44,728 nt of DNA. Source: Candidatus Angelobacter sp. Gp1-AA117. GTDB lineage: Bacteria; Acidobacteriota; Terriglobia; Terriglobales; Acidobacteriaceae. Under the pieces are notes generated by a model. That model worked only from the letters and a program-made list of their open reading frames with translations, was not told the DNA's origin and did not search any database. The position numbers and the translations under genes are program-made. Shown here one piece after another: positions 16,184-24,259 of this stretch. Each line of letters starts with the position of its first letter. Position 1 is the stretch's first letter. The stretch is from NCBI GenBank assembly GCA_003223515.1, contig QHVI01000037.1:1-44728 (forward strand), read 5' to 3'.

Positions 16184-18130
16184 ATGGCTTCTGGAGCAGA
16201 TGCTTTCGCGGCCTTACGGCGCTACTGGGGTTACGAATCGTTTCGTCCGCTTCAGGAGAAGATCGTGAACAGCCTCACTGCCGGGCATGATGCATGCGTG
16301 GTCATGCCTACGGGCGGAGGAAAGTCGCTGTGTTATCAGTTGCCGGCCGCCATGCTGCCCCGCAGGACTGTAGTTGTTGTTTCTCCGCTGATCGCTCTCA
16401 TGCAGGATCAGGTTACCCAGCTTACGCAGATGGGAATTTCTGCCGCTGTGCTCAACAGCACGCTCTCGAGCCAGGAGCAGGCCAAAGTTACGAAGCAGGC
16501 AATCGAAGGACAGTTCCGTCTCATATATCTTTCACCGGAGCGGCTCGCGCGCGCCGACACAATTTCGTGGCTGAAGCGGGTACCGGTCTCGTTCTTTGCC
16601 ATCGATGAGGCGCACTGCATTTCTGAATGGGGACACGAGTTTCGCCCGGACTACCGGCAGCTCAGCTCTTTGCGCGTGCATTTTCCTGAGTGCCCCATCG
16701 CTGCTTTTACCGCGAGCGCCACGCGCCAAGTGCGCCATGACATTATTGACCAGCTTCGTCTGCGTGATCCAGACAAGTACATCGCCAGCTTCCACCGCTC
16801 CAACCTGAATTACTTCGTGCGCCAGTGTGAGGACGAGGACACCCAGTTGGGGCTTCTGGTGAAGATTCTCACCAGATATTCCGGTAACAACGTGATCGTT
16901 TATGCGCCCACTATCAACAGGGTAGAGCAGACCGTGGACTTTCTCGAAGACCACGGTATTCCGGCGGTTCCGTACCACGGACAGATGGAGCCGGAAATGC
17001 GAAAACGTAACCAGGAGCGCTGGATGTCTGACGAGGTGGCGGTGCTGGTCGGTACTATCGCGTTTGGCCTGGGAATCAACAAGGCAGCCGTGCGCGCTGT
17101 CATTCATCTGGCATTACCCAAATCGGTGGAGCAGTATTATCAGGAAGCCGGGCGGGCGGGACGGGATGGGCGGAAATCTGATTGCATCCTGTTATGGCAG
17201 GCGCGTGATTTTGCCCTGCTCACATACTTCATCAACCAGATCAGTGATCCAGCAGAAAAGCAGCGGGCCTGGCAGCGCTACCATGATATTTCCCGCTACG
17301 GTGAGTCCGTGAGTTGCCGCCATCGCCAGATTTGCCTCCATTTCGGCGAAACTCCGAAATGGACTGCGTGCGGGGCGTGCGATGTATGTATTTCTCTTCC
17401 TGAGTGGCTGGCGGATTTTGATGCCTTTCCGCGCGCGAAGCAGAAACATCATAAGAAGGCCCGGTTATCTCTTCCCAGCAATGGCGGTGTGGTGCTGAGA
17501 GCCGCTCCGGCAGTGAAGCCGGCTGTTCCAGATGCCCACAGCGAACTGCGCGAATATCTCCGCGAGTGGCGGCGCTCTATGGCTGAAAAGCAGGGCGTGC
17601 CTGCCTTTACAGTAATGCACGACACTGCTTTGGAAGACCTGTGCTTGGTGCAGCCCCAGTCGCTTGCGGACATCCGCAAGGTCTACGGTTTCGGTGAGCG
17701 GAAGACCGAAAGATACGGTCCGGAGATTCTGAATGCCCTGAGGCGATTCAAAGATGGTGCGCGCGCGCGCCAGAGCGCAGAAGAGAAGGTACCACCGCGG
17801 GCTGAAACACTTCGCCTGCTGCAGGCCGGACACAGTTTCCAGGAAATCGCAAAATTGCGGGGACGCCAACTCGGCACCATCGTCGATTTGGTCGCCTCTA
17901 TGGTGGAAAGTGGTGAACTGCCGTTTGATGAGAAATGGGTCGAAGCAGCGAAGTACGCTGACATCGAAGCAGCCTGTCGCCAGCATGGCATGCAGCGGTT
18001 GAAAATTATCAAAGAAGCTCTGCGGCCCGAGATAACATACGAAGAAATCAGGCTGGCACTAGCCCACTTGCGGTATGTACAACGGCAGCAGGCGGGCTCA
18101 TCACAAGAACAATCATTAGGCTCGAAGTAA
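16184..18130 (+). CDS. recQ: RecQ-family ATP-dependent DNA helicase
   Basis: A superfamily-2 3'-5' DNA helicase acting in recombination and replication repair. It shows the RecQ motif 0 (YWGYESFRPLQEKI), Walker A MPTGGGKS, DEAH box AIDEAHCISEWGHEFRPDY, motif VI-like QEAGRAGRDG, and the zinc-binding cysteines in CRHRQICLHF and CGACDVC. An HRDC domain follows (ELREYLREWRRSMAEKQGVP, then the DIRKVYGFGERKTERYG stretch). The C-terminus carries an HTH_40-like helicase-tail domain (LLQAGHSFQEIAKLRGR). I chose ATG 16184, which starts directly before the conserved region (648 aa). An in-frame GTG at 16139 would add 15 poor residues overlapping the upstream gene's vicinity. The region between recQ and tRNA-Arg is short. 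Confidence 0.94.
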   Translation: MASGADAFAALRRYWGYESFRPLQEKIVNSLTAGHDACVVMPTGGGKSLCYQLPAAMLPRRTVVVVSPLIALMQDQVTQLTQMGISAAVLNSTLSSQEQAKVTKQAIEGQFRLIYLSPERLARADTISWLKRVPVSFFAIDEAHCISEWGHEFRPDYRQLSSLRVHFPECPIAAFTASATRQVRHDIIDQLRLRDPDKYIASFHRSNLNYFVRQCEDEDTQLGLLVKILTRYSGNNVIVYAPTINRVEQTVDFLEDHGIPAVPYHGQMEPEMRKRNQERWMSDEVAVLVGTIAFGLGINKAAVRAVIHLALPKSVEQYYQEAGRAGRDGRKSDCILLWQARDFALLTYFINQISDPAEKQRAWQRYHDISRYGESVSCRHRQICLHFGETPKWTACGACDVCISLPEWLADFDAFPRAKQKHHKKARLSLPSNGGVVLRAAPAVKPAVPDAHSELREYLREWRRSMAEKQGVPAFTVMHDTALEDLCLVQPQSLADIRKVYGFGERKTERYGPEILNALRRFKDGARARQSAEEKVPPRAETLRLLQAGHSFQEIAKLRGRQLGTIVDLVASMVESGELPFDEKWVEAAKYADIEAACRQHGMQRLKIIKEALRPEITYEEIRLALAHLRYVQRQQAGSSQEQSLGSK

Positions 18131-18220
18131 CTCACAATGGTATTTTCCCGGAGGGCTACTGACTCGCATTTCTGCGGGGCAGAGCAGCATGGTAAAATAA
18201 CTGAGTACCCCGCCAGATGC

Positions 18221-18297
18221 GCGCCCTTAGCTCAGCTGGATAGAGCGTCTGACTACGAATCAGAAGGCCGGGAGTTCGAATCTCTCAGGGCGCGCCA
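18221..18297 (+). tRNA. tRNA-Arg (ACG anticodon)
   Basis: A complete 77-nt cloverleaf: acceptor GCGCCCT pairing with AGGGCGC, D-arm with AGCTCAGCTGGATAGAGC, anticodon stem TCTGA/TCAGA with loop CTACGAA (anticodon ACG, inosine at position 34 expected), T-arm GGGAG-TTCGAAT-CTCTC, discriminator G and encoded CCA. It decodes CGU/CGC/CGA arginine codons. It sits alone between recQ and the BrnA-like gene. Confidence 0.97.
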
Positions 18298-18483
18298 TAT
18301 ACATTTCTCCGCTCACAAAATCAAAGTATTGCCAAACCATCAACGGCTTTCGCATAGCTTAACCCCGGAAGATAGGTTCATCTTGGCTTGCCGGGATGTC
18401 GGGCGGGAGCGCGACATTCAAGGAGGACCTTACGTTATAGATTATCTTGGCCCGGAAGGCGGAAAACAAACAGAGAAAACTGT

Positions 18484-18816
18484 ATGAAGAAGGCAACTCG
18501 TAAATCTAAATCTAAGACCGTAACCATGATCATCACGCAGAAAGATTATGATCAGGCCACTTCATCAGGCATTAGCCCAGAGGAGGCGCTTCGGCCCGGC
18601 ACCTATGTGGGCCGCCGGGGTGGTTTCCTTGAACGCCATAAGAAAGACCTGGCGTCAGGGAGAATCGAAACAAAGTCGGGCACATACGTGAAACTCGACC
18701 GAGACATCCTTCGGTTCTTTGAAGCAAAGGCGTCAAGGCGGAATGCGGCTCCCGGCCAGACCCAAATCAATGAGGCTCTGCGTGCGTTGATACGGCACGC
18801 GCGAAATGTGTCCTGA
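18484..18816 (+). CDS. BrnA-like antitoxin
   Basis: The 110-aa basic protein starts MKKATRKSKSKTVTMIITQK. Its C-terminal 40 residues match the BrnA antitoxin ribbon-helix-helix pattern: a strand TYVKLDRDILRFFEAKA and then TQINEALRALIRHARN. BrnA proteins neutralise BrnT ribonuclease toxins and repress their operon. No BrnT frame lies on either side: upstream is tRNA-Arg with about 190 bp of non-coding DNA, downstream about 150 bp and then a histidine kinase. It is either an orphan antitoxin or a stand-alone regulator. An in-frame start at 18388 exists, but ATG 18484 is followed by the natural-looking basic N-terminus. The position next to a tRNA gene fits horizontal arrival. Confidence 0.65.
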   Translation: MKKATRKSKSKTVTMIITQKDYDQATSSGISPEEALRPGTYVGRRGGFLERHKKDLASGRIETKSGTYVKLDRDILRFFEAKASRRNAAPGQTQINEALRALIRHARNVS

Positions 18817-18965
18817 AGACGCTGGCTAGTGTTCTCGTGTTGGCTTGACCGAAGCCTTCTATGAAGTGGCAGCAATTCTTCTCTTGCCCACGGCAGATTC
18901 AAGCTTTTGCAGCTTTGGTGCACAATCCTTCTGTGTCTGTATCCAGCAGGCGCTAAAATACTCTC

Positions 18966-20321
18966 GTGGATCTCCAGCTACTTCTAATCACTTTGCTCAT
19001 CAAGTTGGGCGTGGCTACGGCTGTGGCCAGCGCGCTGGGACGCGCTAAGGAATTTAAGAAGCTGTTGTTCCGCCAGAACCGCTCGCGGCGGGAGACCATC
19101 CTGCTGGTTCTTTTTACCTGTTTTCCGTTTGCGCTGGGGGTCTACATTCGCGGCAGCGTCAAAAGCTTTCTGGCTGCCGATCTTGGCTTTGAAGCGGCTA
19201 TCCTGATGGGCATCATCGGCGGACGCATGGCCGGAATTCTCGGCGGCGCCATGCTCGCTTTGCCTGCGCTTTTCTTCGGGGAGTTTCTCACGTTACCCGT
19301 GGATGTAATCGTGGGCGCGGTGGCAGGATCGTTGCGCCACTTCTGTCGCAATGAGGAAGAAGTCTGGACGTTCTCTCCCTTCATGGACATGAGCGTCTAC
19401 CGCTGGTTACGACGCAATCTGAAGTATCCGCGCATTGACTGGCAGACAGCTTTCTTTCTCGTCATTATCGCCTTGCAGGCTGCCCGCCTGGAGATCAAAT
19501 ATTTCTTTCCCCACCAGCTTTTCGCGCTTTACCTGACCACGCCGGTGGCCATGCTGGCGGTTTTCGCGACTGTGGTCGCGACCATTTCGATCCCTATTAA
19601 GATCTGGAATAATGCCCGCATTGAGATGAAGCTGGAGGAGCAGGAAAAGCTGCTGCTGGAAGCCCGGCTTGACGCCCTGCAGAGCCAGATTAACCCGCAT
19701 TTTCTCTTCAATACCCTGAATTCCATTTCCTCTCTGGTGCGATTCGATCCCGACAAAGCCCGCGATCTGATCGTGAAGCTCTCGAAAATCCTGCGCCGCC
19801 TGCTGGGCAAGCACGATGAATTTGTGCAGCTTCGCGAAGAAGTGGAATTCATCGACGATTACCTCGACATCGAGGTCGCTCGCTTTGGCCGGGAGAAGCT
19901 GCGCGTCTACAAACATCTTGATCCTGAAACCCTCGATATCGTGATACCCAGCATGTTGCTGCAGCCCCTGGTGGAAAACAGCATCAAGCATGGGCTGGCG
20001 CCCAAAGTGGATGGCGGCAGCATTACCCTGCGCAGCCGCATTCAGGACAACAAACTGGTGATCCAGGTGGAAGATGATGGCGTGGGAATGAGCGCGCCGC
20101 CCGCCGTAGCTGCGCACAAGAGGGGCTCAGGCCGGGGGATCGGCATGATCAACGTGGCCGAACGCCTGCATGTGCTGTTTGGTGATGATGGGAAAATGGT
20201 CGTCCAGAGCCGTGACAATCAGGGGACGCTGGTCGTGCTCGAATTGCCTGTACTCCAGCAAGACATCACAAATGGAAGCGCTTCCTCGGTCTACGCTTTG
20301 CGTTCCAACACCCGCTCGTAA
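18966..20321 (+). CDS. LytS/YehU-type sensor histidine kinase
   Basis: A membrane histidine kinase of the His_kinase (PF06580) class, 451 aa. The N-terminal 210 residues contain about six hydrophobic helices resembling the 5TM_LYT sensor module. The phosphoacceptor H-box is INPHFLFNTLNSIS with H245. The ATPase domain has N-box PLVENSIKHG (N338), EDDGVGM at 369-375 and GRGIGM at 389-394. The start is GTG 18966. LytS-type kinases normally sit beside a LytTR response regulator; here the next gene is the convergent bshA, which overlaps its 3' end by 31 bp, so the partner regulator must be elsewhere. The ligand is unknown. Confidence 0.9.
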   Translation: MDLQLLLITLLIKLGVATAVASALGRAKEFKKLLFRQNRSRRETILLVLFTCFPFALGVYIRGSVKSFLAADLGFEAAILMGIIGGRMAGILGGAMLALPALFFGEFLTLPVDVIVGAVAGSLRHFCRNEEEVWTFSPFMDMSVYRWLRRNLKYPRIDWQTAFFLVIIALQAARLEIKYFFPHQLFALYLTTPVAMLAVFATVVATISIPIKIWNNARIEMKLEEQEKLLLEARLDALQSQINPHFLFNTLNSISSLVRFDPDKARDLIVKLSKILRRLLGKHDEFVQLREEVEFIDDYLDIEVARFGREKLRVYKHLDPETLDIVIPSMLLQPLVENSIKHGLAPKVDGGSITLRSRIQDNKLVIQVEDDGVGMSAPPAVAAHKRGSGRGIGMINVAERLHVLFGDDGKMVVQSRDNQGTLVVLELPVLQQDITNGSASSVYALRSNTRS

Positions 20322-21433
20322 AACTTTTCGTATTCAGGAATGATCTTTGAGGCACAGAAGCGCGATTGCGCCTCCCAGCGAGCCGTTTTTCCCATCTCGC
20401 GCAGGCGCTCCTCGTCAGAGAGTATCTCGATGGCACAGCGCGCCATGGTGTCCACATCGCCCACCTCTGCCAGAAAACCGGTACGGCCGTGCTCTATGAC
20501 CTCCGGCACGCCCCCCACGTTGGTAGCAATGGTTGGGACTTCGCAAGCCATGGCCTCCAATGCCGCAAGGCCGAAAGACTCAAGCTCACTGGGCATGAGT
20601 ATCAGATCAGCGATGGAGAGCCTCTCGCTGATGCGGTCCACCTTGCCCAGGAACTCAACTTTCTTGCGCAATCCTTTTTGATTCACTAGCCACTCCGCGC
20701 GTGATCTTTCGGGGCCGTCGCCCATCAGAAGCAAGCGGGAAGGGACTGCTTTCTGCACCCGGTCGAAAATCTCAATCACATCACAGAGCCGCTTTACCGG
20801 ACGGAAATTCGATACATGGACCAGAATGCGCTCATTCTGATCGGCAAATTCCGAGCGCATCTCCGTTGCCTTGGGATTACGCTTATAAACATCGCAGTTT
20901 ACGAAGTTATAGATGACTTCAATCGGATGGCGTATCTCAAACTCCTGGACGGTACGCCGCTTCAGGTAGTTGGAAATTGCAGTGACGCCGTCACTGTTCT
21001 CAATCGCATAGCGGGTCACCGGAAGATAAGAGGGATCAGCGCCCACAATGGTGATGTCAGTGCCATGCAGCGTAGTCACAAAAGGCAGCTTGCGCGGCTT
21101 GTCTGCGGCTGCCAACATCTGCCGCGCCAGCAGCGCGCTTACCGAGTGCGGAATGGCGTAATGGACGTGGAGGATGTCGAGGTTATAAATTTCAGCTACC
21201 TCAGCCATGCGCGTGGCCAGCGCCAGATCGTAAGGCGGATACTCGAACAGCGGATATTGCGAAACTGTGACTTCGTGAAACAGAATATGAGGATGGTTGG
21301 TGTTCAGCCGGATGGGCTGCTGGTAGGCAATGAAATGGACTTCATGCCCACGGGCTGCAAGTTCAATTCCCAGTTCCGTGCCTACAACTCCGCTTCCACC
21401 GTAAGTCGGATAACACGTGATTCCGATTTTCAA
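20291..21433 (-). CDS. bshA: N-acetyl-alpha-D-glucosaminyl L-malate synthase
   Basis: A GT4-family glycosyltransferase that joins UDP-GlcNAc to L-malate, the first step of bacillithiol synthesis. At 380 aa it has the family's normal length. It shows the diagnostic N-terminus MKIGITCYPTYGGSGVVGTE, the HYAIPHS segment, LPFVTTLHGTDITIVG, the GT4 motif HVSNFRPVKR, and the donor-site ESFGLAALEAMACEVP. The deacetylase BshB and ligase BshC are not in the window. Downstream on the same strand only the end of the convergent histidine kinase follows. Upstream by 142 bp lies a ChbG-type deacetylase on the same strand, possibly co-transcribed. Low-molecular-weight thiol metabolism is indicated. Confidence 0.93.
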   Translation of the reverse strand: MKIGITCYPTYGGSGVVGTELGIELAARGHEVHFIAYQQPIRLNTNHPHILFHEVTVSQYPLFEYPPYDLALATRMAEVAEIYNLDILHVHYAIPHSVSALLARQMLAAADKPRKLPFVTTLHGTDITIVGADPSYLPVTRYAIENSDGVTAISNYLKRRTVQEFEIRHPIEVIYNFVNCDVYKRNPKATEMRSEFADQNERILVHVSNFRPVKRLCDVIEIFDRVQKAVPSRLLLMGDGPERSRAEWLVNQKGLRKKVEFLGKVDRISERLSIADLILMPSELESFGLAALEAMACEVPTIATNVGGVPEVIEHGRTGFLAEVGDVDTMARCAIEILSDEERLREMGKTARWEAQSRFCASKIIPEYEKFYERVLERKA

Positions 21434-21575
21434 TCAGTATCCTTTATTCTTGCTGTCATTTTCGGAGGCCCCGGAATTCCGTACTACTGTGGTCCAATCC
21501 TTTTTGTCTTACGATGATTCTTCCGCGCAGTCGAGGGCGGCTGCGCTCCATCAAGATTTCCAGGTTTCTTTAGAT

Positions 21576-22448
21576 TCAAACTGCTGTTCCAGGATTCAAA
21601 TCAGCATAGGAAATCAGCTCGATCCCCTGTCTGGTTAGAACAGCCTTGGTTTCTTCAGAAGTCAGAGCCTCCAGTTCCACCTCGCGCGACTGCAGCAGCC
21701 GTGTGCCGGCCCCCTCGAGATCAGCATTGAGATATCCGGGATGACACACCAGTTCCCACGTTCCTTCAGGCAGAACCTGCGCAGTCTCGGTCAGCAGGCG
21801 CTGATTCAGCTTGCCGGTGGCGCTTACGCCGATCGTGCCGTGAGTGGTAAGCATGCCTTCTTCAGTGACAATCTGGCGGAAAGAAGCAGCAAACCTCTGC
21901 AGCAGAGCCACTTCAACCACCCTCATCCAGAGCGCCGGAATCGCCATAAGGTGGCGAGGCCATGTTCGAGGGGGCTCAAAAGGATTTCTCACGGCTGGCA
22001 CGCCACAGGCCTTTGCCGCCTTGAGCAACGGCCGCAGGACCTGTGGAAATAGATGCGTGTGCTTGTGAGTGTCGACATGGGTAACGCGGATGCCTGCAGC
22101 CTGTATTTTGCGAATCTGCGCTTCAGCTTCACGCTGTATTTCTTCCGCTGAGATGCGTTTTCGGACCGCTGCCAAGGCAAAGTCTTTGATGCTGCTGCGA
22201 AATCCGTCCGTGCCGTTGGTCAGCGAGGGAAGTTGCCGGGAAAGAGGTTCGCCATCGATGAGCACCACATGGCAGCCAACCTGCAATTGCGGTTGAGATT
22301 TCGCCAGTTGCGCGGCTTCATCAAAAGCGCGCGAGTTGGCCATCAGCGTAGCTGAAGTCACGATGCCGGAGCGGCTGGCCTCTACAATGGCGCGGTTCAC
22401 GCCGGAGGTCAGCCCAAAATCATCAGCATTCACGATGAGGCGGGGCAC
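21576..22448 (-). CDS. ChbG/HpnK (YdjC-like) carbohydrate deacetylase
   Basis: The 290-aa protein belongs to the YdjC-like metal-dependent deacetylases that remove N-acetyl groups from sugars. Visible metal-site motifs are NADDFG at residues 6-11, VGCH for the first histidine, and DTHKHTHLFP with the second histidine cluster; the C-terminal CHPGYL motif is also typical. The start is GTG 22448, immediately before the conserved first strand. Members act on chito-oligosaccharides (ChbG) or hopanoid head groups (HpnK); sequence alone does not decide here. It lies upstream of bshA on the same strand. BshB of bacillithiol synthesis belongs to another family (LmbE), so this gene is not an obvious bshB. 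Confidence 0.85.
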   Translation of the reverse strand: MPRLIVNADDFGLTSGVNRAIVEASRSGIVTSATLMANSRAFDEAAQLAKSQPQLQVGCHVVLIDGEPLSRQLPSLTNGTDGFRSSIKDFALAAVRKRISAEEIQREAEAQIRKIQAAGIRVTHVDTHKHTHLFPQVLRPLLKAAKACGVPAVRNPFEPPRTWPRHLMAIPALWMRVVEVALLQRFAASFRQIVTEEGMLTTHGTIGVSATGKLNQRLLTETAQVLPEGTWELVCHPGYLNADLEGAGTRLLQSREVELEALTSEETKAVLTRQGIELISYADLNPGTAV

Positions 22449-22832
22449 GGTGGCAGTGTAGCAGAGCGTACTCAGAGCGTGGCGACACGGCTATATCTAT
22501 ATAAAACCTTGCAGACGCGCGACAAGATATCGGTCCTTCCATGGATCAGCTCAGGCGTTTCCCAATTGGACCAACTTCTGGATGCTGCCTCTCACCAGCC
22601 TGGCGCTCACCTGGCTAACTGCGCCTTAGAAGGCCACGATCCGGACTGTGAATTGCACCTGGCGTGCTCCGCCGAAACGCGTCGTATCCGGCGCGAAGAG
22701 CGGCTGTCCTGCAGTAAAGACCTATTACTAGCCATCAATCGTAGAAGTCTGGGAGTTCACTCAGCTTCGTAAATTCCAGCACTGCGAACGAGCATATTTT
22801 GATAAACTTGGGTGCTGCTGGAGACAAAACGC
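22449..22832. other. Intergenic region without recognisable gene
   Basis: A plus-strand frame at 22479-22772 (97 codons) has no ribosome binding site and no recognisable domain. The region probably holds the divergent promoters of the ChbG-like gene and the blaI-like operon. I see no palindrome of the TACA-N-TGTA type used by BlaI regulators. Confidence 0.4.
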
Positions 22833-23258
22833 ATGTGGTTGAAAAGTAGTTTTGGAAGGCGAAAAACCTCACTTGAACAGCTTGGTGAACTGGAGACCGA
22901 ACTGATGGAGCGGGCATGGGCCCATAGGGAAGTTACCGTTCGTGACGTATACAACGAGATGCATCAGCGGCTGGCTTACACAACGCTGATGACCACTCTT
23001 GACCGTCTTTATAGGAAAGGTCTTCTCCGTCGCCGCCGCGAAGGCAAAGCATATTTCTATTCCGCGGCCTTGACCGAGCAGCAATATCGGGAATCGCTTA
23101 CCGGACATTTCTTCGAAATGGTTCTGCACGACAGCGAAAACTCCAGCGCTATCCTGTCACGCTTTGTTGAAGCGGTGAGCGAGACCGATGAAGAAATGCT
23201 GGAAAAACTGGACGAGATCGTTAAAGCCAAGCGGAAGAAATTGAGTCGCTCCGAATAA
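22833..23258 (+). CDS. BlaI/MecI-family transcriptional repressor
   Basis: The 141-aa winged-helix protein has the BlaI pattern: LGELETELMERAWAHREVTV, the recognition region with RLAYTTLMTTLDRLYRKGLL (compare the family's laYtTvmttl.rL..KGll), the wing RREGKAYFYSA, and a C-terminal dimerisation helix. The start at ATG 22833 is supported by GGAG at 22820-22823; an in-frame GTG at 22812 is less likely. Five bases separate its stop from the M56 peptidase gene, so the two form an operon. BlaI repressors bind as dimers and are cleaved when the partner peptidase is activated. Confidence 0.9.
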   Translation: MWLKSSFGRRKTSLEQLGELETELMERAWAHREVTVRDVYNEMHQRLAYTTLMTTLDRLYRKGLLRRRREGKAYFYSAALTEQQYRESLTGHFFEMVLHDSENSSAILSRFVEAVSETDEEMLEKLDEIVKAKRKKLSRSE

Positions 23259-23262
23259 AGAT

Positions 23263-24243
23263 ATGTTTTACCTGCTTTGTCTGTGCCTGATTTTAGCGGT
23301 GATGTTCATCGTTTTTATGCTGACGGCACTCACCTCTCTGCCTGCACTGAGAGTCCTGCTCGCATACAGGCATCTGGTCCGTGCAGGTACAGCCGCCAAT
23401 TTCCTCTTTATCATTCGCGCCTTGCCTCTGGTGCTGGGCATCGTGGCAAGCCTTGGGCTTGCTCTGCCTGCCTTTTGGGAATTTGAGCCCTCCGCCACAC
23501 ATGAGATGCCTGGTCCGGTGCTGCTGCTGCTGGCCGGCCTTGGGGTGTTAATGATCGTCGGAATGTTCTGGCGCATCTCCCGGAGCGTGTGGGTGACTCT
23601 GTCCCTTCAGCGCATGTGGTTGAAAAATGCCAGCCCTCTTGCGGAAAACTTCAAGGGTATTCCGGTTTTCTGCGTCAAAGACTCGGCATCTCTGGTAGCT
23701 GTTGCAGGCATTTTTGTTCCACGCATTTTTCTATCGCAGGACGTTGCCGATGTACTGAACACAGAAGAACTCAACGCGGCACTTGCGCATGAACTGGCGC
23801 ACGTGAGTACAAAGGATAATCTCAGACAGTTCGTACTTAAAATGATGCCGAGGCCCCAGTTCCTGCCCTTCCTCTCGGATATAGATTCCTTGTGGTCGAG
23901 CACGTCCGAACTTGCTGCAGACGAGCGAGCCATTGTAAAAGGTACATCTCCCCTGGATCTTTCCTCGGCTTTGATCAAGGTTGGACGGCTCTCTTTCCAG
24001 CGCGGCTCAACGCTGCTGGCCGCCTCGCACCTTGTGGATGGATGCAGCTCAGCAACACACGTGCGCGCAGGACATTTACGACACTTGCTTGAGCATGGCG
24101 TATCACCCGAACAAGCGAACCCCACTAGGCGGTGGACACGGGGATGGACGGCGTGCGCCGCCGTTGTCCTTCTTCTTTATTTATTGGCTTTGTGGACTCT
24201 TCTGCCGGAAGTTCATGATGCTCTGGAGTTCATTGTCCGCTAA
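23263..24243 (+). CDS. M56-family (BlaR1-like) membrane metallopeptidase
   Basis: A 326-aa integral membrane zinc peptidase: hydrophobic helices near 5-25, 45-70, 85-103 and a last one at about 292-312. The catalytic motif is HELAH at 176-180 with the third zinc ligand in SELAADERA (about 216-222). It lacks the extracellular penicillin-binding or other sensor domain of BlaR1/MecR1, being only the protease core plus a C-terminal helix. With the adjacent BlaI-type repressor it forms the minimal repressor-protease pair common in Acidobacteriota. The signal sensed is unknown. The TonB-dependent receptor gene is convergent just downstream and need not be a target. Confidence 0.88.
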   Translation: MFYLLCLCLILAVMFIVFMLTALTSLPALRVLLAYRHLVRAGTAANFLFIIRALPLVLGIVASLGLALPAFWEFEPSATHEMPGPVLLLLAGLGVLMIVGMFWRISRSVWVTLSLQRMWLKNASPLAENFKGIPVFCVKDSASLVAVAGIFVPRIFLSQDVADVLNTEELNAALAHELAHVSTKDNLRQFVLKMMPRPQFLPFLSDIDSLWSSTSELAADERAIVKGTSPLDLSSALIKVGRLSFQRGSTLLAASHLVDGCSSATHVRAGHLRHLLEHGVSPEQANPTRRWTRGWTACAAVVLLLYLLALWTLLPEVHDALEFIVR

Positions 24244-24259
24244 CTCCGGCTGATCATGA

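Noticed and set aside
22479-22772. Plus-strand frame of 97 codons between the ChbG-like gene and blaI
   Set aside because: No ribosome binding site, no domain, and unusual composition; kept only as intergenic DNA.
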